Shown here in pieces: positions 21,364 to 29,792 of a stretch of DNA of 64,000 nucleotides. Both the position numbers and the translations under genes were made by a program. A model generated the notes under the pieces. That model was not told the DNA's origin. It was given only the letters and a program-made list of their open reading frames with translations, and searched no databases. The stretch lies in the IMG/VR virus record IMGVR_UViG_3300046808_000337, positions 1 through 64,000 of that record, one strand, 5' to 3'. Source of the stretch: a virus. Position 1 is the first letter of the stretch. Every line of letters starts with the position of its first letter.

Positions 21364-21371
21364 CAAATGTA
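21364..21371 (-). promoter_or_regulatory. Possible -7 element of a minus-strand promoter before portal
   Basis: The minus strand reads TACATTTG 26 bases upstream of the portal start, a match to the Bacteroidota TAnnTTTG -7 element. A TTG at the usual distance is missing; only a TTTTC-like sequence lies about 22 bases further upstream, so this is a weak call. Confidence 0.4.
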
Positions 21372-21401
21372 GTAAATTTTTTATTAAATAGCTGAAAACA
21401 A

Positions 21402-23864
21402 TCATTCTACATCAAACATTGCAAAGCCTCCTTTTATTTCTATTGGCTGATAAACCTCTTTGTAAAGGTCTGGCATCCTGCTCTTTATAGCCCTCATGCA
21501 CCATCCTGTAGCGGCACACAAGTCATGGTTGGTCAAGTCATCAAGGCCCCTCATCTGGCTCCATTCTTCTACTATCTCCCACATTTTTACATACTTAACA
21601 TTGTTGTTGAAGAACGTCATGATGTCTCCGGCCATTTCGTTTTTCTCAGCCTCTCCCGCCCATACTCCCGGTCTTGCATCCTGCTTTCCATCAGACCCCA
21701 AATCCTTCAAAAGGTAGCCATCAAACCCATTGTCTCTAAAGTATTCCACTAGAGCTTCTCCATCCGGCCATTCAGGATAAACATATGCACCAAGGAATAT
21801 GGCTGCCTTCAGCCACTCCTCGTGATACTCAGCCTTGTCTTCAGTTTGTCTGTTGTAAATCAGAATCCAGTCGTTACTCACCCATTCGTTTCTAGGTTTG
21901 CTGTCTGGATCTACCTGACTATCTCGTTTGTAGAAAACCGCTGCTGCTGCGTTTGACTTCTTTTTACCTACTGTGTTTCGCTTATGGAACTTTACCGGGT
22001 CACAACAAAGGAAGTACTTGTTCATTACCGAAGGATCCGGCGCGTATATTGGGCCCCTTTCTTTGGGAGGTATATACCCTTCTTCTGCTGTCACAACTGT
22101 TCTTCTGTTCCTTTGATCGTGTGGGGGCAGGTAAGTCATAGTCCAACTCCCCTTAGGGTCATTTTCCACATAAACATCCCCCCCAAACTTGTCTCCAATC
22201 CATTTGAAGTTTACCTTAGTGCTTATTGGGGTCCTTAAAAACTTCAATTCAGATATGCGGTCACGCATCTTCTCGATAGGCATACCCATGTCTTTTGGAA
22301 TTACAGCAAACGCCTGCTTCCAAGTCATTGGGAAGTTCTGCTGCAACTTAATGAGCTTCTGCCATTCCCGCTTGCGCTCGAAGTAGTCTGCTTGGTTTAA
22401 CAGATACGACTTGGCGCCCTTGGTAATCCACTTGCCTTCGTTGGACATCACGGGTTCCTTCGGGTCGTCAATAATGCTTGCACCGTACTCGTCGATGTAC
22501 CCCTCCACTGCGTAGTAACCGGGCAGAAAAAAGTTGATGAGTCCTGACGGAGTTGTTCCGTTCTCGTTGCGATCAGAGAAGTGTGAATCGTTGGCAATGT
22601 CAAAGAACTGTGCTCCACCGCCTGTGTCCATGTCACCCACCGTAGACGGCATGATGCAGAACCCACGAATGTTCTCACCTCGCTCGATCGCTGGCTTCAT
22701 CGTGTTGTACCACCACGTCGGGATGTTTTGGTCTGCCGCCTTCGCGTCCGTTTTCTTCGCTGGCTCGTCACGATAGACAAATGCGATTTCCGCCTCTCCG
22801 TCCGCCGCCTTTTCCGACGACGAGAGTGGCGTAATGAAACATTCCATTTGTTCGGGGATGATTCCAGCCCTTGCTGCTGATGCGATTGCTCCTTCATATT
22901 GGAAACGTAATCCCTCTTTCGCCTCAATCCTTCCGCGATAGTGTGGTCGGAAGAAGAAAGGAAGTTTACTTACGGGGGTTTGTATCTGCTTGATAAATAT
23001 CTTGTTAACAGCCTGATCCTCGTTCATCGCCTGGATGATAAAGGTCTGGTCTGGCATATTGAGAGTGCCCCAAGTACAAAAACAACATGCAATTGCTGTC
23101 TTGGCGATACGACGTCCGGAAACGAAGTTAATGCCGTGCACAGTCCTCTTTCCTCTTCCGACCGTTACGTTTACGTTTGGCTCAACGTAGTATTCTACCC
23201 CTTGATCGTTCATATCCTCAACGACACTTTTCACTTCTTGGTTTGAATACCTTGTCTTTACCACTCCGTTTTCCCGGTACAGAATCTTGTGCTTATAAAA
23301 TGCATCCTCTGTGGTGTAGGCGTACATAAACAGGTGGAACATCTTTCGCTGGTAGTCGCGGTAGTCTGGACGGTTGTTGTTTTTTCCAAAATTCTTTACG
23401 GTCCAGAAGTTCAAGAAGAAGTAGTTCGCCCCGTTGATGTATGTAGGTTTTCCTTTGATGAAACACCAATACCCAACATATCTACGCTTAATTTGGAGTT
23501 TGATCCATTCAATCTCCATGGCATAGTACTTCTGATTGGACTCAATTTCCTCGTAAATGTCCTCAAGCCTTACGTCGCCTACTTCCTTGTATTTGGATTT
23601 GTTAGTTGCGTGTTTCTTATTGAACACGACCTCATAGATTAACTTTATCTTCTCAGGTGTTTCCTGATAAGTAAACTTTTGATCTTTAGGATTTAATCCA
23701 TATCCATCGACAAAAGTAAGCGCTTCCTCTCTTGTTATCTCTCGCTTTAGATGGTGAGAATACCATTCTTCCAGGCGCGGAAGCGGGATACGGATTGTAT
23801 CTAACTCGTCATCATCCTCATGGAACGAAACATATTTGTCCTCCTCGTCGTATTCGTACTTCAT
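21402..23864 (-). CDS. terL: Terminase large subunit, 820 aa
   Basis: This is the DNA-packaging motor, an ATPase plus endonuclease. The Walker A-like motif SGRRIAKTA lies near residue 247 and the Walker B segment IAFVYRDEP near residue 360. Acidic segments that could serve the RNase H-like nuclease (YFLCCDPVKFHK, LLKDLGSDG) follow in the C-terminal part. At 820 residues it is longer than average, with an extra N-terminal domain of about 200 residues, as in large terminases of crAss-like and related phages. It overlaps the upstream 217-residue gene by 4 bases. Confidence 0.9.
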   Translation of the reverse strand: MKYEYDEEDKYVSFHEDDDELDTIRIPLPRLEEWYSHHLKREITREEALTFVDGYGLNPKDQKFTYQETPEKIKLIYEVVFNKKHATNKSKYKEVGDVRLEDIYEEIESNQKYYAMEIEWIKLQIKRRYVGYWCFIKGKPTYINGANYFFLNFWTVKNFGKNNNRPDYRDYQRKMFHLFMYAYTTEDAFYKHKILYRENGVVKTRYSNQEVKSVVEDMNDQGVEYYVEPNVNVTVGRGKRTVHGINFVSGRRIAKTAIACCFCTWGTLNMPDQTFIIQAMNEDQAVNKIFIKQIQTPVSKLPFFFRPHYRGRIEAKEGLRFQYEGAIASAARAGIIPEQMECFITPLSSSEKAADGEAEIAFVYRDEPAKKTDAKAADQNIPTWWYNTMKPAIERGENIRGFCIMPSTVGDMDTGGGAQFFDIANDSHFSDRNENGTTPSGLINFFLPGYYAVEGYIDEYGASIIDDPKEPVMSNEGKWITKGAKSYLLNQADYFERKREWQKLIKLQQNFPMTWKQAFAVIPKDMGMPIEKMRDRISELKFLRTPISTKVNFKWIGDKFGGDVYVENDPKGSWTMTYLPPHDQRNRRTVVTAEEGYIPPKERGPIYAPDPSVMNKYFLCCDPVKFHKRNTVGKKKSNAAAAVFYKRDSQVDPDSKPRNEWVSNDWILIYNRQTEDKAEYHEEWLKAAIFLGAYVYPEWPDGEALVEYFRDNGFDGYLLKDLGSDGKQDARPGVWAGEAEKNEMAGDIMTFFNNNVKYVKMWEIVEEWSQMRGLDDLTNHDLCAATGWCMRAIKSRMPDLYKEVYQPIEIKGGFAMFDVE

Positions 23865-24514
23865 GGTATTACCTCCGGGAATATTTCTTTCTTCTCACGC
23901 CATATGCGGGAGTAGTGTTCTGGCTGTATACCCAAGTTTTCTGAACGAACCGAGAACGTGATTGCTTTTTGTAAAGTTATGCTAACCTCATCGTTCATGA
24001 TTCTAGTCCGCGCATCTACTAGGGTTTGACGCCAACTCTCAAGTCCTGCTTGAAAGTTCTTATCGTCATTTGACCTGTCCACGGGCTGAGTCAATAACGC
24101 TCTTTGCAATGCTGCGATTCGGATGTCTGCGGTACTCATAATCGAATAGTCCTCCGAGCATTGTAGGCGGGTGAATACGATGTAACGCTCCACCGCCCAG
24201 TCCACATTCATCATGCAGAGCTGGGCGTACCCGTTGTCTGGATCCGTGTCATCAACCATTATGTTGAGTTTGTTCAGCGTATATCGTTTGCGCTGGTTGA
24301 TGTCCGGATAGGCATCTTTTACAGGTGTTCCTGGAGCGAACATATATATGAGATAGCGCACAACCTTGTCAGCGCTAACCCCCTCAGGAAGGTCGTCAGA
24401 CCTGTCGAGAATATGGGCTTGACTGGCCAGGTCCGAGAAACGGTATACGACCGCCTCGTCATCCGGGATGCCTTCAATGTTGTACGATATTTTACTAAAG
24501 TCTAGTTTTATCAT
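23861..24514 (-). CDS. Unknown protein next to the large terminase, 217 aa
   Basis: The 217-residue protein starts MIKLDFSKISYNIEG. It has a predominantly helical C-terminal half with alternating charged residues (NDDKNFQAGLESWRQTL). It overlaps both neighbours by 4 bases, so translation is likely coupled with the large terminase. A role in packaging is suggested by position only; I do not recognise the family. Confidence 0.65.
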   Translation of the reverse strand: MIKLDFSKISYNIEGIPDDEAVVYRFSDLASQAHILDRSDDLPEGVSADKVVRYLIYMFAPGTPVKDAYPDINQRKRYTLNKLNIMVDDTDPDNGYAQLCMMNVDWAVERYIVFTRLQCSEDYSIMSTADIRIAALQRALLTQPVDRSNDDKNFQAGLESWRQTLVDARTRIMNDEVSITLQKAITFSVRSENLGIQPEHYSRIWREKKEIFPEVIP

Positions 24515-25314
24515 CTTTGGTACGCAAGGATCACCCTTGACTGGAATCTAACGTATTCTGTTGTCTTGGCAAGTGTAGGGTCTAACTTTGTTGCGTAGGC
24601 TCTCCTTACACATACAATGTCCCCCTTCTTGACCTCATTGTTTGACCAAACATCTGGCCTTGTATATACCGGTGTTCTTGCTGGAGGAACAACAACTTCA
24701 ACTAAAGTAAGGTCGTTGTCTACCATGTGGATTGACCCTATCTTCCTTTCATTACCAAGCAGTTTTCCTATAATGTACCCATTCAAGCTAACTATTTCAT
24801 CACCGCGCTTGGCCGCGTATATCGACTTCTTAGAAATCGTTAGGTATATTTTTCCGTCTACTATACAGCCACCTTCTCCCTCGGTTATCATCTCTCGGGT
24901 AAAAGTAGCGTCAAACCAAACTTCGTCACCTTCAACGGCATCAAACTCACACTGATAGTCCCATCCCTGTTCGCCAAGGTCAGCCTCAGAAATTTTAATT
25001 ATTTTCCCTCTCCTTACAGCCTGTTTGTCTTGAATGTTTTCCTTGTCCGGGTCAGCCTCTTGTTGTGACTCAGCATGAATCCTATTGTATTCAGCTATCA
25101 ACTTCTTGTCCTTATACCTTGACTTTCTTATACCATCGACAAGGTCAAACATATAGTTATGGTCTACGTCTGATACATAAGTCTTTACCTTGTTGACTAT
25201 CTTGAGTTTACCTCCATTAAAGTCTATCTCGTCTTCAGTAAGCGCATGAAGCTGAATTATACACTCTCCGTTTATTAAACGGATCTTGTCCAGATCTATC
25301 CCGTTTAAATTCAT
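24511..25314 (-). CDS. GroES-like beta-barrel protein (tentative), 267 aa
   Basis: The N-terminal part includes IIQLHALTEDEI, a lysine-rich linker (YKDKKLIAEY) and an acidic Q/E/D stretch. The C-terminal half has repeated barrel-like segments with GDEVWFDATF and KRGDEIVSLNGYIIGK, which resemble the co-chaperonin (GroES/T4 gp31) fold. In T4, gp31 helps the host chaperonin fold the capsid protein, so a gene in the capsid/packaging operon would make sense. The similarity is by eye and weak; another OB-like beta-barrel protein is also possible. Confidence 0.5.
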   Translation of the reverse strand: MNLNGIDLDKIRLINGECIIQLHALTEDEIDFNGGKLKIVNKVKTYVSDVDHNYMFDLVDGIRKSRYKDKKLIAEYNRIHAESQQEADPDKENIQDKQAVRRGKIIKISEADLGEQGWDYQCEFDAVEGDEVWFDATFTREMITEGEGGCIVDGKIYLTISKKSIYAAKRGDEIVSLNGYIIGKLLGNERKIGSIHMVDNDLTLVEVVVPPARTPVYTRPDVWSNNEVKKGDIVCVRRAYATKLDPTLAKTTEYVRFQSRVILAYQR

Positions 25315-25568
25315 TTGTTTGCTATTTTTTGTTCGTAAATCTCAAGCACCTTCTTTTGCTTGTCAAAGTTCTTCTTTCCAATTGGAATTTTTTTCTTTAA
25401 CTTGTTTACGCACCTCCTCAATGAAGAGTAGCTACCAAACACCATAACGGCATCCCAGTCAGACATCAAGCCCTCAACTTTTACGGGATCCACCTGCTCT
25501 CTCCTAATGTAGTACTCGTATACCTCTATGATTTTGAGGTAGTTATTTTTTGTTTTTGTTCTTATCAT
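25311..25568 (-). CDS. Small basic protein, 85 aa
   Basis: A helical, lysine/arginine-rich protein (CVNKLKKKIPIGKKNF) with no recognised family. Its stop overlaps the downstream start by 4 bases, and its own start at 25568 lies 26 bases inside the preceding gene. Small basic helical proteins just before the terminase genes can be DNA-binding small terminase subunits; this one and the 100-residue gene before it are the candidates. Confidence 0.55.
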   Translation of the reverse strand: MIRTKTKNNYLKIIEVYEYYIRREQVDPVKVEGLMSDWDAVMVFGSYSSLRRCVNKLKKKIPIGKKNFDKQKKVLEIYEQKIANK

Positions 25569-25845
25569 AATGCTCTTGCAGTGTTTTGAAGAACGAAGAC
25601 CTCTTAATCCTTGTCTCGACCTTTGTCTGTGAAATCTCAGTCATCGTCTCCTTATAGCGTCTTATCGCCTTTTCTACTTCGTCAAGGTCTTGTGAAGTTA
25701 TGTTAGGGTCACAGTACAACAACCTCCTACGAGACTTCGTGGCCATTGGGGTGAATATTCTCATCACCTCGTATATCTCAATCTTCTCATCAATCATAGT
25801 GTTGAGGAGTAGTATTGCCCTGTCCCAATTCTTAATGTTATTCAT
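25543..25845 (-). CDS. Small helical protein, possible small terminase subunit, 100 aa
   Basis: The protein is helical with a basic C-terminus (RIKRSSFFKTLQEHYDKNKNKK) and a helix-turn-helix-like middle (PNITSQDLDEVEKAIRRYKE). Its position two to four genes upstream of the large terminase suits a small terminase subunit that recognises phage DNA, but I see no definitive motif. It overlaps the next gene by 26 bases. Confidence 0.55.
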   Translation of the reverse strand: MNNIKNWDRAILLLNTMIDEKIEIYEVMRIFTPMATKSRRRLLYCDPNITSQDLDEVEKAIRRYKETMTEISQTKVETRIKRSSFFKTLQEHYDKNKNKK

Positions 25846-26053
25846 ATACCAAAACTATATGTCGCTCGTGTACAGAGTACTCCGTAACATCTTGCAGTTC
25901 AACCTTGTCTACCTTTCCTACAATGCAAACCCGCTGCCCAACCTCAAAATCACAAAAATTACCAACCTTGGTTATTACCGCATCGATTTGCTGTTTTGTA
26001 TGGTTTTCTATCTGAATAAATACCCGGTGATCGGGTGGAAATAAGTTACTCAT
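25838..26053 (-). CDS. First gene of the minus-strand operon, 71 aa
   Basis: I start this gene at the ATG at 26053 (MSNLFPPDHRVFI); an upstream in-frame ATG at 26077 would lie inside the promoter. The protein is small and beta-rich (VGQRVCIVGKVDKVELQDV) and could be an SH3/OB-like barrel. The start codon lies 4 bases after the end of the -7 element, so the mRNA is probably leaderless or nearly so. Function is unknown. Confidence 0.6.
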   Translation of the reverse strand: MSNLFPPDHRVFIQIENHTKQQIDAVITKVGNFCDFEVGQRVCIVGKVDKVELQDVTEYSVHERHIVLVYE

Positions 26054-26057
26054 GTTG

Positions 26058-26087
26058 CAAATATACAAACAAATCACACAGTGTCAA
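26058..26087 (-). promoter_or_regulatory. Minus-strand promoter of the virion operon
   Basis: On the minus strand TTG (26085-26087) and TATATTTG (26058-26065) are 19 bases apart, a full match to the Bacteroidota promoter. It drives the gene at 26053 and probably the whole packaging and virion operon. Confidence 0.8.
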
Positions 26088-26095
26088 GTTCTTGC

Positions 26096-26125
26096 TTGTA
26101 AACAATACTATTTTGCGTAAATTTG
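26096..26125 (+). promoter_or_regulatory. Plus-strand promoter of the early operon
   Basis: TTG (26096-26098), a 19-base spacer and TAAATTTG (26118-26125) match the Bacteroidota promoter. The -33 boxes of this and the minus-strand promoter lie only 8 bases apart, so RNA polymerases at the two sites may compete and one regulator could control both directions. Confidence 0.8.
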
Positions 26126-26129
26126 CGCT

Positions 26130-26321
26130 ATGTTTATCTGCTCAATTATATTGGTCCTACTATCTCTTGGTTTCATGATGAAAAACTCCATATATGGCTG
26201 TGGCAAAAGGTGTTACAAGACTCGTAAGGAGGCTCAGGAACATTGTGACTATGATCAGCAGGTTTATATGTGCTGGGACTGTGAAACCTGGCATATAAAA
26301 AATAATGAAGAAAATCCTTGA
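26130..26321 (+). CDS. Small zinc-ribbon-like protein, 63 aa
   Basis: The C-terminal part has a CGKRCYKTRKEAQEHC ... CWDC ... H arrangement typical of small zinc-binding phage and bacterial proteins. The ATG at 26130 would give an N-terminal hydrophobic segment (ICSIILVLLSLGFMM) as membrane anchor, and this ATG lies 4 bases after the -7 element. An internal ATG at 26178 would give only the zinc-binding domain (MKNSIYGCGK). The start is therefore undecided. It is the first gene of the early operon. Confidence 0.55.
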   Translation: MFICSIILVLLSLGFMMKNSIYGCGKRCYKTRKEAQEHCDYDQQVYMCWDCETWHIKNNEENP

Positions 26322-26342
26322 CAACCTCGCGTGGTTGTTTTA
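26321..26342 (+). terminator. Weak terminator hairpin after the zinc-ribbon gene
   Basis: A 6-bp stem ACAACC / GGTTGT (26321-26326 and 26333-26338) overlaps the stop codon and is followed by a short T run (26338-26341). It would allow only partial termination. It precedes the stronger attenuator at 26374-26461. Confidence 0.45.
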
Positions 26343-26373
26343 TGTTTGCTAAAATATTCCGCCCCCCGTTTGT

Positions 26374-26461
26374 TAAGAGCAACAACAACCGGGGGTTGGA
26401 AGGTGGTTACAAATCATAACCAACTCAAAAACCCGTAAAGTTGCTCTTACGGGTTTTTTTT
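26374..26461 (+). promoter_or_regulatory. Attenuator: terminator with competing antiterminator and two inner hairpins
   Basis: The terminator stem AACCCGTAA / TTACGGGTT (26430-26438 and 26447-26455) with an 8-base loop and a T8 run (26454-26461) sits 5 bp before the replication gene. TAAGAGCAAC (26374-26383) is perfectly complementary over 10 bases to GTTGCTCTTA (26440-26449), which is the terminator loop plus its 3' arm, so the two folds exclude each other. Between them lie two hairpins, CAACC-GGG-GGTTG and TGGTTA-CAAATCA-TAACCA. When the long stem forms they make a junction, as in aptamer-type leaders. No known riboswitch class is recognised. Confidence 0.7.
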
Positions 26462-26466
26462 ATTCT

Positions 26467-27156
26467 ATGAACACAGGACAAATAGTTAAAGGGAAACGCA
26501 AGCATGACTTCGCAATTATCCCAAACGAAATCTCACAATCCAACCAGCTTACAATGGAGGAAAAGGGAATGATGTGCTTCCTTCTTTCACTTCCGGACAA
26601 TTGGGTACTTTACAAAAAGAACATGTATGATCAGCTTCCCGATGGGAAACACGCAATTGACCGTGTGTTTAAGTCCCTGCAAGAGAAGGGGTATGTGCTT
26701 AGTTGCCGTCACATGGATACTGCTACAGGTAGGATGTTGGGTTGGAACCATATTGTGTACGATGAACCACAACTTGACCGAGAAGCGGATTTACCGACAT
26801 CTGGTTTTCCCGTTGTCGGTGATAGCCAACAGTCGGGTGGCATCGATATATATAAAGAAACAAATACCAACAAAGAAACAATAAAATACAAATACGCATT
26901 TGAGGACTTTTGGCTTGCATACGACAAGAAGGTGGACAAGAAACAAACCCTTGCTGTATGGAACAGACTATCTGCTGAGGACCGCATACTTGCAGTAGAA
27001 GGCGTGGGAAACCATAAGAATGGGCGCGAGAAAAAATATTGGAAGGATCCGGTGCGATATCTTCGCGACAGAAGGTGGGAAGACGAAATGACAACAACGA
27101 ATGTAAAACAAACAAACTATAGCTATGATCCAAATGACCCAAGGAATAAATGGTAA
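26467..27156 (+). CDS. Winged-helix replication initiation / helicase-loader-like protein, 229 aa
   Basis: Residues about 15-90 form a winged-helix domain of the type seen in phage replication proteins (MEEKGMMCFLLSLPDNW ... HAIDRVFKSLQEKGYV). The C-terminal part has FWLAYDKKVDKKQTLAVWNRL ... YWKDPVRYLRDRRWEDE, as in replication proteins that load helicase. It overlaps the primase-helicase gene by 32 bases. The 5' leader contains the attenuator, so expression is probably conditional. Binding the origin and recruiting the primase-helicase is the inferred role. Confidence 0.7.
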   Translation: MNTGQIVKGKRKHDFAIIPNEISQSNQLTMEEKGMMCFLLSLPDNWVLYKKNMYDQLPDGKHAIDRVFKSLQEKGYVLSCRHMDTATGRMLGWNHIVYDEPQLDREADLPTSGFPVVGDSQQSGGIDIYKETNTNKETIKYKYAFEDFWLAYDKKVDKKQTLAVWNRLSAEDRILAVEGVGNHKNGREKKYWKDPVRYLRDRRWEDEMTTTNVKQTNYSYDPNDPRNKW

Positions 27157-29071
27157 GGTATCTATCTACAAAGACTTCAACGACCTGCAAGGATTCCAAA
27201 TTAGTGTGCTGGGCGCACTTGAACGAATTAGGACTGGAAAATCAAAGGCACTTGTTGAGAAGGCGAGGGAAGCCAAGACCAAGAAAGAGGCGGACGAGTT
27301 AAAAAAGAAACTCCCTGCCGTCTGTTTTAGTGGCACTTTTTCTAAAAGAAAGGACTCTGAACTGCTTGAACACTCCGGATACATAGTTTTGGACTTCGAC
27401 AACGTGGCGGATATATCCCAAAAACGAAGCGAATTGTGTTCGGTAAGGTACATTACCGCAGTGTGGGTTTCACCGTCAGGAAAGGGCTTAAAAGCGCTCG
27501 TCCAAATTGAATGGAAAACCATGCATAAAGAGCATTTTGATGCCTTAATGAATGATATGCCGGACATTGACAAGACTGGACGCAATGTTTCTCGTCTGTG
27601 CTTTGAGTCGTATGATCCTGATTTATACTACAATCCGAGCGCCGAAACTTACAAGTGGTTACCCGTAAAAAAGTCAGACAGAAGGTTGCCTCAACAGACA
27701 ACTACCGAGACGATTAACGATGACGACAAGATATTCCAAAACCTTTTGACATGGATGACATCTAAAGGTGATGCGTTCCGCGAGGGTGAAAGGAATCACT
27801 TTGTGTTTAAGTTGGCTGCAAGCTGCTGCCGATTTGGTATGATGGAAGAGACCTGCTACAACTTGATGATGATGCACGTCACTCCCGACTCTAGTTTTAG
27901 TCAGAAGGAATGCCGCCAGGCTATCCGCAGTGCGTACAGGGCTAACATGAATCAGTGGAACACCGCTGAGTTTACCAAGGACCAACTGGTTACAAAAACT
28001 AACCACTTGGAGGTAAAGATTGAACTCACCGAGCAAGACCTGGAAGAGATAAGCAAGGACGACGTGATATACGCTGAGGAGGTAATGGAACAGGCTTCTG
28101 AAATTTACCACAAGGGATATCAGGCAGCAATGCCTCTTGGGGTTCCATTACTCGACAAGCACTTCAAAAGAGTCAAGGGCGAATTAACAATTGTTTCCGG
28201 AATAGGAAACTACGGTAAGTCATCGTTTATGAAATGGGAGATGATATTCCGCATGGTCAAGTTTGGGGAGAAGGTGGCCATCTTCACCCCGGAGGAATTA
28301 CCGGCAGAACAGTTCTATCACGACCTTGTAGAAATTTACTTTGGCAAGGACTGTACTCCAAACAATTACAACAGGCCTGGGTACGATGCGTACATGAAGG
28401 TGTACAAGATGATTGGCGAACACATCTTCATGGTGTACCCCAAGAACGTAAGCCCAACACCCGACTACGTGAAGGAGGTCTTCCTAAGCATGATTATTAA
28501 GCACGGTGTGGACCGTGTGATTATCGACCCGTTCAACCAAATGGCAAACGACTACACAAAGGGCGGTGGACGTAGCGACAAGTACCTTGAGACGTTTCTG
28601 TCCGACTGCACCCGCTTTGCTCGAAAGAACAACGTTTACTTTGACATCGTAGTCCACCCACACAAGATGCGTAAGGCTGACGACGGCAACTACCCGTGTC
28701 CAGAAGTGTTTGACTTAGCTGATGGTGCGATGTGGAATAACAAGGCGGACAACATAATTATTTACCACCGCCCACTTGCTCAGACAGCCCCGGAAAGTCC
28801 TTTGTGTGAGTTTCACTCCAAGAAGATCCGCAGACAGAAGATTGTTGGAATCAAGGGATTCTTTGATTTTGAACTTGTAAGGTCTACTCGCAGGTTTACG
28901 TTCGAGGGCGTCGATTACCTTCGTTTGGCGATCGAGGGTAAATATGTACAGTCTGAAATCAAACAACCAACCGCGATAAAACCGAATAGGAATTGGACTG
29001 ACTCAAAAGAAGTAAAGGAATGGGAAGAAGACGCAGGACACCCGAACGGTTACAAGGAGGCGTGGGAGTAA
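27125..29071 (+). CDS. Primase-helicase fusion, 648 aa
   Basis: The N-terminal third looks like a BT4734/VirE-N type primase-polymerase domain (VLDFDNV near residue 85, SPSGKGLKALV near 119, then SRLCFES). A PriCT-like helical linker follows around residues 205-275. The C-terminal half is a DnaB/RecA-type ATPase: Walker A GIGNYGKSS near residue 358, Walker B VIIDPFNQM near 464, and a motif-3-like HPHKMRK near 505. This layout parallels T7 gp4, with a different primase fold, and would unwind DNA and prime synthesis at the fork. The start could also be the ATG at 27134. Confidence 0.85.
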   Translation: MIQMTQGINGKVSIYKDFNDLQGFQISVLGALERIRTGKSKALVEKAREAKTKKEADELKKKLPAVCFSGTFSKRKDSELLEHSGYIVLDFDNVADISQKRSELCSVRYITAVWVSPSGKGLKALVQIEWKTMHKEHFDALMNDMPDIDKTGRNVSRLCFESYDPDLYYNPSAETYKWLPVKKSDRRLPQQTTTETINDDDKIFQNLLTWMTSKGDAFREGERNHFVFKLAASCCRFGMMEETCYNLMMMHVTPDSSFSQKECRQAIRSAYRANMNQWNTAEFTKDQLVTKTNHLEVKIELTEQDLEEISKDDVIYAEEVMEQASEIYHKGYQAAMPLGVPLLDKHFKRVKGELTIVSGIGNYGKSSFMKWEMIFRMVKFGEKVAIFTPEELPAEQFYHDLVEIYFGKDCTPNNYNRPGYDAYMKVYKMIGEHIFMVYPKNVSPTPDYVKEVFLSMIIKHGVDRVIIDPFNQMANDYTKGGGRSDKYLETFLSDCTRFARKNNVYFDIVVHPHKMRKADDGNYPCPEVFDLADGAMWNNKADNIIIYHRPLAQTAPESPLCEFHSKKIRRQKIVGIKGFFDFELVRSTRRFTFEGVDYLRLAIEGKYVQSEIKQPTAIKPNRNWTDSKEVKEWEEDAGHPNGYKEAWE

Positions 29072-29085
29072 TTTAACGATTTTTT

Positions 29086-29117
29086 TTTGCATAAAAGAAA
29101 CATATATGCTACATTTG
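29086..29117 (+). promoter_or_regulatory. Plus-strand promoter before SSB
   Basis: TTTG (29086-29089) and TACATTTG (29110-29117) are about 20 bases apart, a good Bacteroidota promoter. It gives a 33-base A/T-rich leader without Shine-Dalgarno before the SSB gene. SSB can thus be made at a higher level than the upstream primase-helicase. Confidence 0.75.
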
Positions 29118-29149
29118 CGAATATAACCAATTAATTAATCAAAAAATCT

Positions 29150-29782
29150 ATGGGATTAAATCAAGGTGGTTCATCAAACCGTACTTACCTCAGTATTTCT
29201 AATGGTAAGATTGCCAAGCGAGTTCCGGAAGGCACAGCTGGCTCAATTAAGTGTAACAGCAAGGACGGCACCAAGGTGTGGTATGAGCAGCGATTTGCTT
29301 CGCTATCTGGCTACATCGTAGACGTGTTCAAGCGCGTATCTGAACAAGGGTATGGGGATCAGCTCTGCGTTGTGTTGAGTGACAACGGCGAGGAGTACCA
29401 AATTCAAATGCCGTGGTCATCACGCTACTCTTCAGGTTTCTTTTTGTCAATGCCTAACATCGACGCCGGTAAGGAGATTACTCTTACACCGTGGTCTAAG
29501 GAAATTGACGGCAAGACTCGTACAATGCTATACCTCCGTCACGGACAGGAGGACATCAAGTGGGGATGGACCAAGGACAACCCCGGTAATATGCCTGAGA
29601 TGAAGCAGATCAAGGTAAAGGGTCAGGTTGTATGGGACGACTCAGAGCGCCAGGAGTTCTTTGAGAAGCACCTCAACGACATCTTCCTTCCGCAAGTTAA
29701 GGCCGTGAGCTCTGTAAAGAAACTAGACTCATACGCGGCGCCGGCTGTAGAAGATCCGGACGACGACGGATTGCCATTCTAA
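29150..29782 (+). CDS. ssb: Single-stranded DNA-binding protein, 210 aa
   Basis: The C-terminus ends DPDDDGLPF, an acidic tail with terminal PF, the hallmark of SSB proteins that recruit partner enzymes. The N-terminal part has beta-strand patterns of an OB fold (SLSGYIVDVFKRV, LSDNGEEYQIQMPW). Bacterial SSBs are usually 150-180 residues; this one is somewhat longer. The gene follows the primase-helicase, which is consistent with replication, and has its own promoter. Confidence 0.8.
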   Translation: MGLNQGGSSNRTYLSISNGKIAKRVPEGTAGSIKCNSKDGTKVWYEQRFASLSGYIVDVFKRVSEQGYGDQLCVVLSDNGEEYQIQMPWSSRYSSGFFLSMPNIDAGKEITLTPWSKEIDGKTRTMLYLRHGQEDIKWGWTKDNPGNMPEMKQIKVKGQVVWDDSERQEFFEKHLNDIFLPQVKAVSSVKKLDSYAAPAVEDPDDDGLPF

Positions 29783-29792
29783 TCTTAACCAA

